Source of the DNA: Arenibacter algicola
GTDB lineage: Bacteria; Bacteroidota; Bacteroidia; Flavobacteriales; Flavobacteriaceae
Assembly: GCF_018860365.1 (NCBI RefSeq)
Contig: NZ_JAHKPO010000001.1
Coordinates: forward strand, 1-64,000
Length of the DNA stretch: 64,000 bases
Direction: 5' to 3'
Notes under the pieces: generated by a model
What the model saw: only the letters and a program-made list of their open reading frames with translations
What the model was told of the DNA's origin: nothing
Databases searched by the model: none
Translations under genes and position numbers: made by a program
Shown: piece after piece, positions 51,388 through 60,333 of the stretch
Layout of the letters: every line of letters starts with the position of its first letter
Position numbering within the stretch: position 1 is the stretch's first letter

Positions 51388-53112
51388 TTAGTTACTTTGA
51401 TTCTGATGGGCCACCCTCTCCCTAAGCAAGGGAATGGTATTGGGATCATCATGGTAAGCTACAGCTTCCTTTATCTTGACAAAAAGATATTCTTTATGTA
51501 GACAGTTGATAATACCGCTCCTAAATATTATGTCTCGAATGGGTCCCGTAGCGCCGGCGATATAAAACTCGATGTTCCGGTTGTGGATTTCCTCAATAAC
51601 ATTGATCAACATGGCCGATGCGCTAGCATCTATATAATTAATGGCTTCAGCATTTAAAATCACGGCTTTCAAAGAACGGCCTTTGACATTTATAAACTTG
51701 AAAAGTTCACTTTTAAAATAGCCGGAATTTCCAAAATAAAGTTGGGAATCGAACCTTACGATCAACAGGTCCGGACGAACCTCGGCCTCATCACCAAAAC
51801 GACTAATATTTTTATAATAATCGGACCCCTTTATATTTCCCAAAACTGCAAAATGAGGTTTGGAAGTCCTGTATACCATCAGAAGCAGGGATAATAACAC
51901 CCCTATCAAAATTCCCTCTACAATGCCAATGGCTAGGGTAATTAAAAAAGTTATCAATAGAACCAGAAACTCATCCTTACTTTGGTTCCATAATTTTTTG
52001 GGATAGGAAAGATCTATTAATCCAAAAACAGAAACCATAATAATGGAGGCCAGTGCTGCCTTTGGCAAATAATAGAACAATGGTGTAAGAAATAATAGTG
52101 TCAGAGCTACCATGACAACACTTATCACCGAGGCTACTGTAGTCCTGGCACCCGATTCGTAATTTATTGCCGAACGGGAAAAACTTGCGGTAACCGAATA
52201 GGACTGAAAAAATGAACCTACCATATTTGAAGCTCCCAATGCTATCAACTCTTGGTTGGGGTCTATGGTCTCTACTTTGTCTTTTTCTTCAAATGCCCTG
52301 CCAATGGAAATAGCCTCCAAATATCCGACCAATGCCAATGTTAAGGCAATAGGCCATATTTGGCTAATTTTTTCCATGCTAAAACTATGAATTTTAAAAG
52401 ATGGCAGGCCTGCAGGCACTTCTCCTACGACTTGGACATCAAAGGCTTCCATATTAAAAAAGTAAACCACCAAGGTACTTAGCACAACAACCAATAATAT
52501 GGCCGGAAATCTTTCAAACCATTTTTTAAATGATACAATGATCAGAATTCCTATTATCCCAATCGAAAAATCATAAATATTGGTTTCCGATAAGTGCCGA
52601 AATGCATTAATAACCAGTTCGTGAAATTTATTGCTGTTAATGATATCCGCTCCCAACAAGTGTTTTAATTGACTAAAAATAATGATTACGGCCGCGGCAG
52701 AGGTAAATCCACTAATTACAGGTCTTGACATAAAATTTACCAGAAAGCCCATACGTAAAAAACCAAATATCAACTGAAATGCCCCTACCATAAAAGACAG
52801 GAACAATGCCATTAGAATATAGTTTTGCACTCCTGATATGGCCAGGGTCCCCAATCCAGCAGCCACCAAAAGCGAATCCATGGCCACGGGCCCTACGGCA
52901 ATTTGCCTGGAAGTACCCAAAAAGGCATAGGTCAAAATGGGGAACAAGGAGGCATATAAACCATAAACCGGAGGTAGTCCGGCAATCATAGCGTAGGCCA
53001 TACCCTGGGGAATTAAAATTATACCCACAGTTATCCCCGCCACCAAATCTTTTCCAAAAAGGTTTTTGTTATATTTTGGAAGCCAATCCAAGAAAGGTAA
53101 AAATCTCCTCAT
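51388..53112 (-). CDS. SulP-family inorganic anion transporter with STAS domain
   Basis: A 574-residue membrane protein. It starts FLPFLDWLPKYNKNLFGKD and has the SulP signature VAGITVGIILIPQGMAYAMIAGLPPVYGLYAS split over residues 25-57, then about ten further helices. The C-terminal STAS domain contains VILNAEAINYIDASASAML. SulP proteins carry sulfate, bicarbonate or other anions, usually with Na+ or H+. The partner MBL-rhodanese gene downstream (206-base gap) hints at sulfate or sulfur, but bicarbonate is also possible. A perfect dyad lies 33 bases upstream of the start. Confidence 0.92.
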   Translation of the reverse strand: MRRFLPFLDWLPKYNKNLFGKDLVAGITVGIILIPQGMAYAMIAGLPPVYGLYASLFPILTYAFLGTSRQIAVGPVAMDSLLVAAGLGTLAISGVQNYILMALFLSFMVGAFQLIFGFLRMGFLVNFMSRPVISGFTSAAAVIIIFSQLKHLLGADIINSNKFHELVINAFRHLSETNIYDFSIGIIGILIIVSFKKWFERFPAILLVVVLSTLVVYFFNMEAFDVQVVGEVPAGLPSFKIHSFSMEKISQIWPIALTLALVGYLEAISIGRAFEEKDKVETIDPNQELIALGASNMVGSFFQSYSVTASFSRSAINYESGARTTVASVISVVMVALTLLFLTPLFYYLPKAALASIIMVSVFGLIDLSYPKKLWNQSKDEFLVLLITFLITLAIGIVEGILIGVLLSLLLMVYRTSKPHFAVLGNIKGSDYYKNISRFGDEAEVRPDLLIVRFDSQLYFGNSGYFKSELFKFINVKGRSLKAVILNAEAINYIDASASAMLINVIEEIHNRNIEFYIAGATGPIRDIIFRSGIINCLHKEYLFVKIKEAVAYHDDPNTIPLLRERVAHQNQSN

Positions 53113-53144
53113 TCACCAAATTTAGTATTAAATACCTTATTCCT

Positions 53145-53162
53145 CTGTAACGAAGGTTACAG
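53145..53162. promoter_or_regulatory. Perfect dyad CTGTAAC-GAAG-GTTACAG
   Basis: Seven-base arms around a four-base centre, 33 bases before the SulP start and 98 bases before the DUF1080 gene on the other strand. Arms of the TGTAAC type and this size fit a dimeric regulator such as a Crp/Fnr protein, and one is encoded at 55407-56039. The link is inference. It could also be a hairpin in the SulP leader. Confidence 0.4.
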
Positions 53163-53259
53163 AATTTTAGCCTTTACACACATTACTTCAATTGAAGTTG
53201 GTACTAATAAACATTAAATATTTTATCTTGTGCTCTCAATTCAAATAAATCCTTAAAAT

Positions 53260-54138
53260 ATGCAAAAGATCGCTTCGATCATAAGTTGTCTTATAGCAGC
53301 TTTAATTCTTTGCCAGTGCAGCACAGTAAAATCTGTTTCAGAAGAAAAAAATGACGGTTGGATTTCCATGTTCAATGGTAAGGACATAAACGATTGGACC
53401 ACCAAAATTCACCATTATGAAGTTGGGGACAATTATGGCGACACCTTTAGGGTAGAAGATAGTATCATAAAAGTACGCTATGACAAATATGAGGGCGATT
53501 TTAATGAACGGTATGGCCACCTATATTACAACACCCCCTACTCCTATTATCATTTAGTGGTAGAGTATCGTTTTGTGGGGGAATTGCACCCAGGAGCCCC
53601 AAGTTACACCATAAAAAATAGTGGGGTAATGTTCCATTCCCAAGATCCTAGGACCATGCCCAAGGAGCAGGATTGGCCCATTTCTGTGGAAATGCAGTTT
53701 TTGGCCGGATTGGAAGAAGGAAAATCACGGGCCACCGGAAACATGTGCTCCCCGGGAACCGATGTGGTATACGAAGGTAAAATTGACCTGAGACACTGTA
53801 TCAATTCCACTTCCAAGACCTATTTCGGAGATCAATGGGTACGCGCCGAGGCCATTGTTTTGGGAGATTCCATTGTGACCCATATTGTAAATGGGGAGGA
53901 GGTACTGCAATACACAAAACCACAAATAGGAGGCGGTGTTGCCAACAGATATGATCCGGCCATGAAGATCGACGGTAAATTATTAAAGGAAGGTTTTATA
54001 GCCTTACAGGCGGAGGGACAGCCCATAGACTTTAGAAAAGTAGAATTAAAAAACCTCAAGGGCTGTATGGATCCCAAAGCGTCCAATTATCGTAAATATT
54101 ACATAAAATCCGATCCGGAGGATTGTAAATACAACTAA
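53260..54138 (+). CDS. DUF1080 (3-keto-disaccharide hydrolase-type) lipoprotein
   Basis: A 292-residue lipoprotein (lipobox ILCQC, Cys20). The concanavalin-like DUF1080 core (PF06439) is evident: GWISMFNGKDINDWTTK, YYHLVVEYRF, NSGVMFHSQDP, ISVEMQFLAG, WVRAEAIVLGDSIVTHIVNGE and FIALQAEGQPIDFRKVEL. Members bind or hydrolyse glycosides, some acting on 3-keto sugars. The C-terminal DPKASNYRKYY with flanking Cys is a short tail seen in several relatives. It is divergent from SulP and stands alone. Confidence 0.88.
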   Translation: MQKIASIISCLIAALILCQCSTVKSVSEEKNDGWISMFNGKDINDWTTKIHHYEVGDNYGDTFRVEDSIIKVRYDKYEGDFNERYGHLYYNTPYSYYHLVVEYRFVGELHPGAPSYTIKNSGVMFHSQDPRTMPKEQDWPISVEMQFLAGLEEGKSRATGNMCSPGTDVVYEGKIDLRHCINSTSKTYFGDQWVRAEAIVLGDSIVTHIVNGEEVLQYTKPQIGGGVANRYDPAMKIDGKLLKEGFIALQAEGQPIDFRKVELKNLKGCMDPKASNYRKYYIKSDPEDCKYN

Positions 54139-54156
54139 TTACCGCGTAGCAACCAA

Positions 54157-55335
54157 CTATTGAATATTTCCGCCCACAGGCAATCCACTAGGGACCATTT
54201 CGGGGATTTCCTTGTCAAAATTTTCATCGTTAAGGGTATTTAAAAAAGAAATAATCAAGGACATATCCTTAACACTGAGTTGAAGCTCCTTTACAAACGG
54301 ATCGAACATTTCCTTGGATACCGACGGATTCCGTGTTTTCCCAAAAGAAATATCCTCATAGAATTCCAGCACCTGTTTTAAATTTTGAAAGGCACCATTG
54401 TGCATATAGGGCGCAGTAAAACGCAGATTCCTAAGGGAAGCGGTCCTAAACGCGAAACTTTCCTGGAATCCACTATCAGGTTCTGGAACCTTCTTGTTTT
54501 CGGGTACTCCCAGTACGTGCAACTTATAATCGGAAAACATGGGCCCGTTATGGCAATTGATACAACCTACCGATTTAAACAGTTCCAAGCCTTCTTTTTC
54601 TGAGTGGGATATGGCGTTTACATCTCCTGCCATATATTGATCAAAACGGGAATTATTAGCAACTAGGGTTCTTTCAAAAGAGGCAATGGCCATTCCAATA
54701 TGAATACTGTCTATTGGTGCATCTTCTCCGAAAGCCTCCGCAAAAAGATTTTTGTATTCAGGAATGGATTCTAGTCTTGCTGCCACTTCAGTCAAAATTT
54801 GAGACTGTAAAAAATGGACACCCTTCATTTCCTCCAAGGTCTTAATGGGCTCCAATGCCTGTTTTTCCAAACTTTTTACACGGTCGTCCCAAAACATGGG
54901 AGCATTTTCAGGATCATAATCATCCTTCCCGCGTATTCCATTATATGCCGTGTTCAAAATTGTGGGGGAATTGCGCTTCATTTGGGGAATTTCGTTGGGT
55001 TCCTTAAATGCCCTTTTACTTCCCAACCCCTGACCATTTGCACCAATGGATAAATCCAGGAACTCGGCATATCCGGTAGCTGGATGATGACAACTGGCAC
55101 AGGCAATATCCTTACCGCCCGAAAGAATGGGGTCATAGAATAGAAGTTTCCCCAAAAGTTCCTTCTCTTTGGAATTTGGATTTCCTATCGGCGTTTTTAT
55201 AATCTTAGGCAGGGCGGCAACCTTGGCAATCTCCTTGGGCCGGGGTATATCTATCTCCCCTTTCTTGGTAGGATTGCCACAGCCCGCTATTATTACGGAC
55301 AGTGCTATGATATACTTACTAAAACCGATCTTCAT
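54157..55335 (-). CDS. Di-haem cytochrome c peroxidase/MauG-family lipoprotein
   Basis: A 392-residue protein with lipobox IAGC (Cys19). Two c-type haem sites are present: CASCH at 79-83 (followed by HPATGYAEF) and CINCH at 258-262 (followed by NGPMFSDYKLHVLGVP). TAPYMHNGAFQNLKQVLEFY late in the protein supplies the distal Met/His region typical of bacterial CCP. It should reduce hydrogen peroxide in the periplasm or act as a MauG-like oxidase. A 19-base palindrome lies just upstream of the start, and a Crp/Fnr regulator gene follows beyond it on the same strand. Confidence 0.92.
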   Translation of the reverse strand: MKIGFSKYIIALSVIIAGCGNPTKKGEIDIPRPKEIAKVAALPKIIKTPIGNPNSKEKELLGKLLFYDPILSGGKDIACASCHHPATGYAEFLDLSIGANGQGLGSKRAFKEPNEIPQMKRNSPTILNTAYNGIRGKDDYDPENAPMFWDDRVKSLEKQALEPIKTLEEMKGVHFLQSQILTEVAARLESIPEYKNLFAEAFGEDAPIDSIHIGMAIASFERTLVANNSRFDQYMAGDVNAISHSEKEGLELFKSVGCINCHNGPMFSDYKLHVLGVPENKKVPEPDSGFQESFAFRTASLRNLRFTAPYMHNGAFQNLKQVLEFYEDISFGKTRNPSVSKEMFDPFVKELQLSVKDMSLIISFLNTLNDENFDKEIPEMVPSGLPVGGNIQ

Positions 55336-55357
55336 AAATCCTTACTTTTACCAAGAC

Positions 55358-55376
55358 AAGTTTAACACTTAAACTT
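55358..55376. promoter_or_regulatory. Perfect dyad AAGTTTAA-CAC-TTAAACTT
   Basis: Eight-base arms with a three-base centre, located 22 bases upstream of the peroxidase ATG and 30 bases downstream of the Crp/Fnr stop. The position suggests an operator overlapping the peroxidase promoter. There is no T-run, so it is not a normal terminator. Confidence 0.45.
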
Positions 55377-55406
55377 CTCAATAACAAGTACTAAACACAA
55401 AAAAAA

Positions 55407-56039
55407 CTATAGATCCAACACCTTTATTTGATTTCGATAAAGCTCTATCTTACCTTCATTTTCCATTTTTTTCAATAGCCGGGATACTACCACCCTTGAA
55501 GTGTGAAGGTCGTAGGCTATTTCTTGATGGGTAGCGTACAATACATCATCATGGGTTACTTTGGCCTTATCCTGCAAGTGTTTCAATAACCGCTCATCCA
55601 TTCTTAGAAAAGCTAGCGTATCTATGGTCTCCATAAGTTCCATCATACGGGCATTATAACTGTCCAATATAAACCTCTGCCATGATTTGTATTTCCCCAT
55701 CCATGTCTCCAGGTAACTCACCGGGATCATCAATAATTCGGTATCCGTTTCGGCCACAGCCCTAATGCCACTTGTTTTATTGCCCATACAACAGGAAAAA
55801 GTCATAGCGCAAGTATCCCCCTTTTCAACGAAATACAACAACAGTTCATTGCCATCATCATCTTCCCTTAATACCTTAATAGCTCCACTTAGCAATAAAG
55901 GCATGGACTTAATATTATCACCGATTTCCATTAAAGTCTGGCCTTGACTAACTTTTTTATAGCTACCTACCGTCCTGATTTCCACTAATAACTCTGGTTC
56001 AAAAAGATAACCATAATGTAATTGTAATGCTTCTGTCAT
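55407..56039 (-). CDS. Crp/Fnr-family transcriptional regulator
   Basis: A 210-residue regulator. The N-terminal cyclic-nucleotide-binding-like beta-roll is present (GQTLMEIGDNIKSMPLLLSG, ELLLYFVEKGDTCAMTF). The C-terminal winged helix-turn-helix is HQEIAYDLHTSRVVVSRLLKKMENEGKIEL, split by the recognition helix TSRVVVSRLL. Cys77, Cys83 and Cys84 cluster in the sensor but do not form the classic Fnr four-Cys iron-sulfur pattern. Nearby likely targets are the peroxidase downstream and, by the dyad, SulP. It overlaps no gene and follows the mutarotase gene by 10 bases. Confidence 0.9.
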   Translation of the reverse strand: MTEALQLHYGYLFEPELLVEIRTVGSYKKVSQGQTLMEIGDNIKSMPLLLSGAIKVLREDDDGNELLLYFVEKGDTCAMTFSCCMGNKTSGIRAVAETDTELLMIPVSYLETWMGKYKSWQRFILDSYNARMMELMETIDTLAFLRMDERLLKHLQDKAKVTHDDVLYATHQEIAYDLHTSRVVVSRLLKKMENEGKIELYRNQIKVLDL

Positions 56040-56049
56040 TCTTATTGTA

Positions 56050-56829
56050 TCAAATGTTAGGTTGAATAATTACGGAAAAAATCTTTTCAGACGTATTTAC
56101 AGACTGAAATCCATTAAGTAAATCCTCCTGGTTTACCGCATAGGGATAAAAGGAAATTGGTTCTATACACAGCATATTGGGTACCTCTGTCCACAACATA
56201 AAATTCCCAAAACCTTCCGTTTTAATACTAAGCTTCCCATTATCCATTAAGGTAAGCGAATTACAGTCCATAACCGCTAAGGCCCTACTGCCCGCATCGA
56301 GTACCTCTTGTAGGGCAATTGTACCATGAGAGGTTCTTATGGAAACATTTTCCGAATATAGTTTAAATGCAGGATGATATCCCAACATAAAGGGCATTCC
56401 TTCTTCACCGGTTATATTGAATTGAATTTTTATTCCGTTTTCTAAAACCTGAAAGGACTTTGTAAATTCGAAATTATAGGGCCATGACAAATATTCCTCG
56501 GTAGATTTGGAGGGATATTTAGAGTTCTTAATTGGGGTACCGGAAACATACTGTTTCCTAAAGACAGCTTTGGTATCTGTTTGGGAAACAATCTGGTAGG
56601 CCATTTCCCTCAATAAACCGTGTTGATCCTGCACAGCCACACCCTTGGGGGTCGTGACCCTAAAATTTGCCTTATTGGTCGGTCCTATTATGGGAAACAT
56701 TTCTGTATCCGAGTTTCGCCATCCTGGGCTACCTTTTTGGTGAATAAACTCGTGGCCGGCAAGGGTGTAGCCTACCAATTCCCCTTTATCTATTTTCACT
56801 ATTTGATCATGTAGTTTTAGTTTCACCAT
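56050..56829 (-). CDS. Aldose 1-epimerase (galactose mutarotase)-family protein
   Basis: A 259-residue cytosolic beta-sandwich protein. Family landmarks are GELVGYTLAGHEFIHQKGSPGW, MFPIIGPTN, QDQHGLLREMAYQ (conserved His in HGLLR), FMLGYHPAFKLY (catalytic His in GYHPAF) and WTEVPNMLCIEPISF (catalytic Glu). It probably interconverts sugar anomers, with the exact sugar unknown. The gene is 10 bases upstream of the Crp/Fnr gene on the same strand, so both may be in one transcript. Confidence 0.87.
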   Translation of the reverse strand: MVKLKLHDQIVKIDKGELVGYTLAGHEFIHQKGSPGWRNSDTEMFPIIGPTNKANFRVTTPKGVAVQDQHGLLREMAYQIVSQTDTKAVFRKQYVSGTPIKNSKYPSKSTEEYLSWPYNFEFTKSFQVLENGIKIQFNITGEEGMPFMLGYHPAFKLYSENVSIRTSHGTIALQEVLDAGSRALAVMDCNSLTLMDNGKLSIKTEGFGNFMLWTEVPNMLCIEPISFYPYAVNQEDLLNGFQSVNTSEKIFSVIIQPNI

Positions 56830-56901
56830 CTACTTTTACTTTTTAGGAGGGAAGTTATCACTTTGTTATTGATTCAAGACTTAAAAAAAAATTACAAAAT
56901 T

Positions 56902-58143
56902 CTATTCGAACTGTATGGCCTTTACCGGAGAAATTTTAGTTATTATATAGGATGGCAGTAGCAACATCAACAAACATAAAATTAAAACACCAATATTGAG
57001 CAACACTACCGTCATCACATCAAGGTGTACAGGAATATAATCTATATAATACTCCTTGGGGTTGGGAAATTTGAACATACGGAATTTATACTGTAATCCT
57101 ATAATACCCAAACCTATGATATTGCCCAACAAAAGTCCTACACCTATTAAATAGGTGGCATTATATAAAAATATCTTCCGTATACTCCAATTGGACGACC
57201 CCAGGGCCTTTAAGATACCAATCATTTGGGTCCGCTCCAATATTAAAACGAGCAGGGCGGTTATCATATTGATACCTCCAACGATAACCATTATACCAAT
57301 GATCAAGGCTATATTAAAATCGAAAAGACCAAGCCATTCGAAAATCCTGTAATACTTGTCCTTTATGGTCTGCGTATCGAGATTGGACAAGGTCTTCCCA
57401 TAAATTTCCTTGGCCTTATTGTCCATTTCATCAAAATCATCAACAAAAATCTCAAAATTCCCCACTTCATTATCGGCCCATTTATTCATATGTTGAATAT
57501 GGCGCAGATCTATAAAAATATAGGAGCCATCCAGCTCTTCAAAACCACTGTCGTAAATACCTGTTACGGTAAATTTCCTTTGATTGGGCATTTTGGATGC
57601 ATCGTCCTCCTTAAAGAAAATGGCAACGAAGGAATCCCCGGTTTTCAAATTTAAACGTTTGGATAAAACCTGGGATATCAATGTTTCACTATTAATTTCC
57701 CCCTCAAAATTGGGCAGGGCGCCATCCACCAAAAACTCTTTAAAAACATCCCAATTATAATCTGCCCCAACACCTTTGGCCAAAATACCTTCAAAAGTCT
57801 CTTCGGTTCTAATTATTCCGGCCTTGGTAGCTACTCCCTGAATATGTTGTATACCGCTGACAGATTTAAATTCCGGATAAAACTCCTGATCAAGGGAAAC
57901 AGGCACCATGGACACATCAGAGGTGTTGTTGTCGTAGTTATATATCTGGATGTGGCCGTTAAAGGCTGCTATCTTTTCCCGTATTTTATGTTTTAGACCA
58001 ACCCCCGTAGAAATAGCCACCAACATCATTATCACCCCCAATGCAATTGCTGCAATAGCTATTTTTATTATTGGTGCAGATATACTAATTTTATGCTCTT
58101 TACCTGTAACAAGGCGTTTGGCAATAAAAAATTCTAAATTCAA
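56902..58143 (-). CDS. FtsX-like ABC transporter permease (LolC/LolE type)
   Basis: A 413-residue inner-membrane protein: one N-terminal helix (ISAPIIKIAIAAIALGVIMML), a large periplasmic domain (about residues 50-265), then three helices containing GGINMITALLVLILERTQMIGILKALGSS and ending ISPVKAIQFE. This is the LolC/E layout for lipoprotein release from the inner membrane. The start is TTG at 58143 (MNLEFFIAKRLVTG), which is where homologues that I recall begin. It is head to head with the DUF1343 gene, with only three bases between the two start codons. The ATPase partner is not in this window. Confidence 0.88.
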   Translation of the reverse strand: MNLEFFIAKRLVTGKEHKISISAPIIKIAIAAIALGVIMMLVAISTGVGLKHKIREKIAAFNGHIQIYNYDNNTSDVSMVPVSLDQEFYPEFKSVSGIQHIQGVATKAGIIRTEETFEGILAKGVGADYNWDVFKEFLVDGALPNFEGEINSETLISQVLSKRLNLKTGDSFVAIFFKEDDASKMPNQRKFTVTGIYDSGFEELDGSYIFIDLRHIQHMNKWADNEVGNFEIFVDDFDEMDNKAKEIYGKTLSNLDTQTIKDKYYRIFEWLGLFDFNIALIIGIMVIVGGINMITALLVLILERTQMIGILKALGSSNWSIRKIFLYNATYLIGVGLLLGNIIGLGIIGLQYKFRMFKFPNPKEYYIDYIPVHLDVMTVVLLNIGVLILCLLMLLLPSYIITKISPVKAIQFE

Positions 58144-58146
58144 TTT

Positions 58147-59394
58147 ATGGCAGTTTTTTCCATTTTCAAAAATACAGTTTTATTATTGTTTTTTACACTT
58201 TCTTCTTGCGGAAACCACACCAAAACGCACAATAAGGAGCTTAATTCCGTAGTTGAACAGGATACCCTTGCTACTGACCTGCCTATAATCATTGCAGCCA
58301 ACAGAACTGGAACTTATTTACCATTGTTAAAAGGAAAAAGAGTTGGAATTGTGGCCAATCAGACCAGTGTTATCTTCAAGGGCACCCAACCTCTAACCTA
58401 CACCCATATTGTGGATTCCCTATTGGCGCATAGTATAGATATCCAACAAGTATTTGCTCCCGAACACGGGTTTCGGGGAGAAGCCGATGCCGGGGAAAAG
58501 GTAAGCGACGGAAAGGACGAAAAAACCGGACTTCCCATAATTTCGCTATATGGAAAAAACCGAAAGCCTTCCAAAGAACAATTGCAGCAGATTGATGTTA
58601 TACTGTTCGACATACAGGATGTAGGGGTACGTTTCTATACCTATATTGCTACCATGCAATTGGTTATGGAGGCTTGTGCAGAAAACAATATTCCCATAAT
58701 TGTATTGGACAGGCCTAACCCAAACGGGCATTACGTGGATGGTCCTACCATGGAAACCGAACACAGAGGCTTTTTGGGAATGACCAATATTCCCTTGGTA
58801 TATGGCCTGACCATTGGGGAGTATGCTAATATGATCAACAAAGAAGGATGGTTGGAAAACAAAGTTGTAGCGGACCTGACCGTAATCCCGATGGAAAATT
58901 ACAATCATCATAAAGATTATATATTGCCCATTAGGCCCTCCCCCAACCTTCCCAACAACACCTCTATTTATCTCTACCCCAGTTTGGGATTATTTGAAGG
59001 GACCAATATAAATGCAGGTCGTGGAACGGAGTTTCAGTTTCAGCGTTACGGCGCCTCCTTTATGGACAGTACCAAATACAATTTCAAATATACCCCTGCT
59101 CCGAATTTTGGATCCAAAGACCCAAAACAGAATGGCAAAATATGTTATGGCAAGGACCTATCGGAGACCCCTAAAATGAATACTGTGAATTTGGATTATA
59201 TATTGGATGCATACAAAAACACCAAGGACAAGAGCTTGTTTTTTAACACAAGTGGCTTTACCAAGCATGCCGGTACTAAAGACTTACAAAGACAGATTGA
59301 AGCCGGACTTTCCCAGGAGGAAATAAAGAAAACCTGGCAAGAAGATATTGATCAATTCCAGAAAATAAGGGCCAAATATCTAATTTACAATTGA
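58147..59394 (+). CDS. DUF1343/NamZ-family exo-beta-N-acetylmuramidase lipoprotein
   Basis: A 415-residue lipoprotein (lipobox LSSC, Cys21). DUF1343 landmarks are KGKRVGIVANQTSVIF, FAPEHGFRGEADAGEKV, LPIISLYGKNRKPS, IDVILFDIQDVGVRFYTY, VLDRPNPNGHYVDGP, GMTNIPLVYGLTIGEYAN and ALFEGTNINAGRGTEFQ-like GLFEGTNINAGRGTEF. NamZ proteins release N-acetylmuramic acid from peptidoglycan fragments. The lipid anchor places it in the periplasm, suggesting wall recycling. Its 3' end overlaps the convergent sterol-desaturase gene by 10 bases, and its 5' end lies 3 bases from the divergent permease start. Confidence 0.9.
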   Translation: MAVFSIFKNTVLLLFFTLSSCGNHTKTHNKELNSVVEQDTLATDLPIIIAANRTGTYLPLLKGKRVGIVANQTSVIFKGTQPLTYTHIVDSLLAHSIDIQQVFAPEHGFRGEADAGEKVSDGKDEKTGLPIISLYGKNRKPSKEQLQQIDVILFDIQDVGVRFYTYIATMQLVMEACAENNIPIIVLDRPNPNGHYVDGPTMETEHRGFLGMTNIPLVYGLTIGEYANMINKEGWLENKVVADLTVIPMENYNHHKDYILPIRPSPNLPNNTSIYLYPSLGLFEGTNINAGRGTEFQFQRYGASFMDSTKYNFKYTPAPNFGSKDPKQNGKICYGKDLSETPKMNTVNLDYILDAYKNTKDKSLFFNTSGFTKHAGTKDLQRQIEAGLSQEEIKKTWQEDIDQFQKIRAKYLIYN

Positions 59395-60236
59395 CCAGTG
59401 GATTTTACATCCATTTTTTCCGGGGATTTATACGGTTTAAACGGAATTTTCAATAAAGCCCCTATATCAGAATTTTCCTTTTCATTGGGGTAGGTATCCA
59501 CGCCATAAACAATTTCACTATTTGGCAATTTCATAAAGGTTCCAAGAAGTCTATCCCAAATGGAGAATATATTGCCATAATTACTGTCCGTATAGGGTAA
59601 TTTATAATGGTGGTGTACTTTGTGCATATCTGGAGAAACAATGACCCAACTCAACACCTCATCCACCTTTTTGGGCAGTGAAATATTGGCATGGTTAAAT
59701 TGTGACAAAACAACCGAAAGGGCCTGATATATCATAATGATGGCAACCGGTGCCCCTACCACAAAAGTGCCGAAACAAGTAAACACAAAACGTACCACGC
59801 TTTCTCCCGGATGGTGCCGGTTGGCAGTCGTAGTATCTACTTCATGATCTGTATGATGAATTAAATGAAAGCCCCAAAGCACCTTTACCTTATGCTCTAC
59901 CCAATGGGCCAACCAGGCACTAAGAAAGTCCAGCATCATTACACCCAACACCACCTTTAGCCATAAGGGCATAACAGGCAACCATTGTAACACCCCAAAA
60001 TTATTTGCTATGGCCCAATCACTGGTTTTCAGCAATAAAAAGGCCAATGGAAAATTTACAAGGATGGTAGTCAGGGTAAAAAAAATATTGATGCCAGCAT
60101 GTCTCAGCTTACTATACTTTAACTGGAATAGGGGAATAACATACTCCAATATCCAAAAAAAGGCAATCCCAGAAACCAATATGATACTTCGGTGTGCGGG
60201 AGGGATAGTTTCAAAATAATTGTAAATGGCTTCCAT
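59385..60236 (-). CDS. Sterol desaturase/fatty acid hydroxylase-family membrane protein
   Basis: A 283-residue protein with about five helices and the di-iron His clusters of the family: HWVEHK (residues about 116-121), HLIHHTDHEVD and RHHP, and later HKVHHHY with YTDSNYG. Such enzymes hydroxylate or desaturate lipids using O2. The substrate here is unknown. The 3' end overlaps the convergent NamZ gene by 10 bases. Confidence 0.9.
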   Translation of the reverse strand: MEAIYNYFETIPPAHRSIILVSGIAFFWILEYVIPLFQLKYSKLRHAGINIFFTLTTILVNFPLAFLLLKTSDWAIANNFGVLQWLPVMPLWLKVVLGVMMLDFLSAWLAHWVEHKVKVLWGFHLIHHTDHEVDTTTANRHHPGESVVRFVFTCFGTFVVGAPVAIIMIYQALSVVLSQFNHANISLPKKVDEVLSWVIVSPDMHKVHHHYKLPYTDSNYGNIFSIWDRLLGTFMKLPNSEIVYGVDTYPNEKENSDIGALLKIPFKPYKSPEKMDVKSTGQL

Positions 60237-60333
60237 AGTCTAAATTTACAAAATAGTTGTAGTTATATAATTACCGGACAAAAAGTAATTTGTTAGTTAC
60301 CTATTGGAAATCAGGGCCTATTTTTGAATTTAG

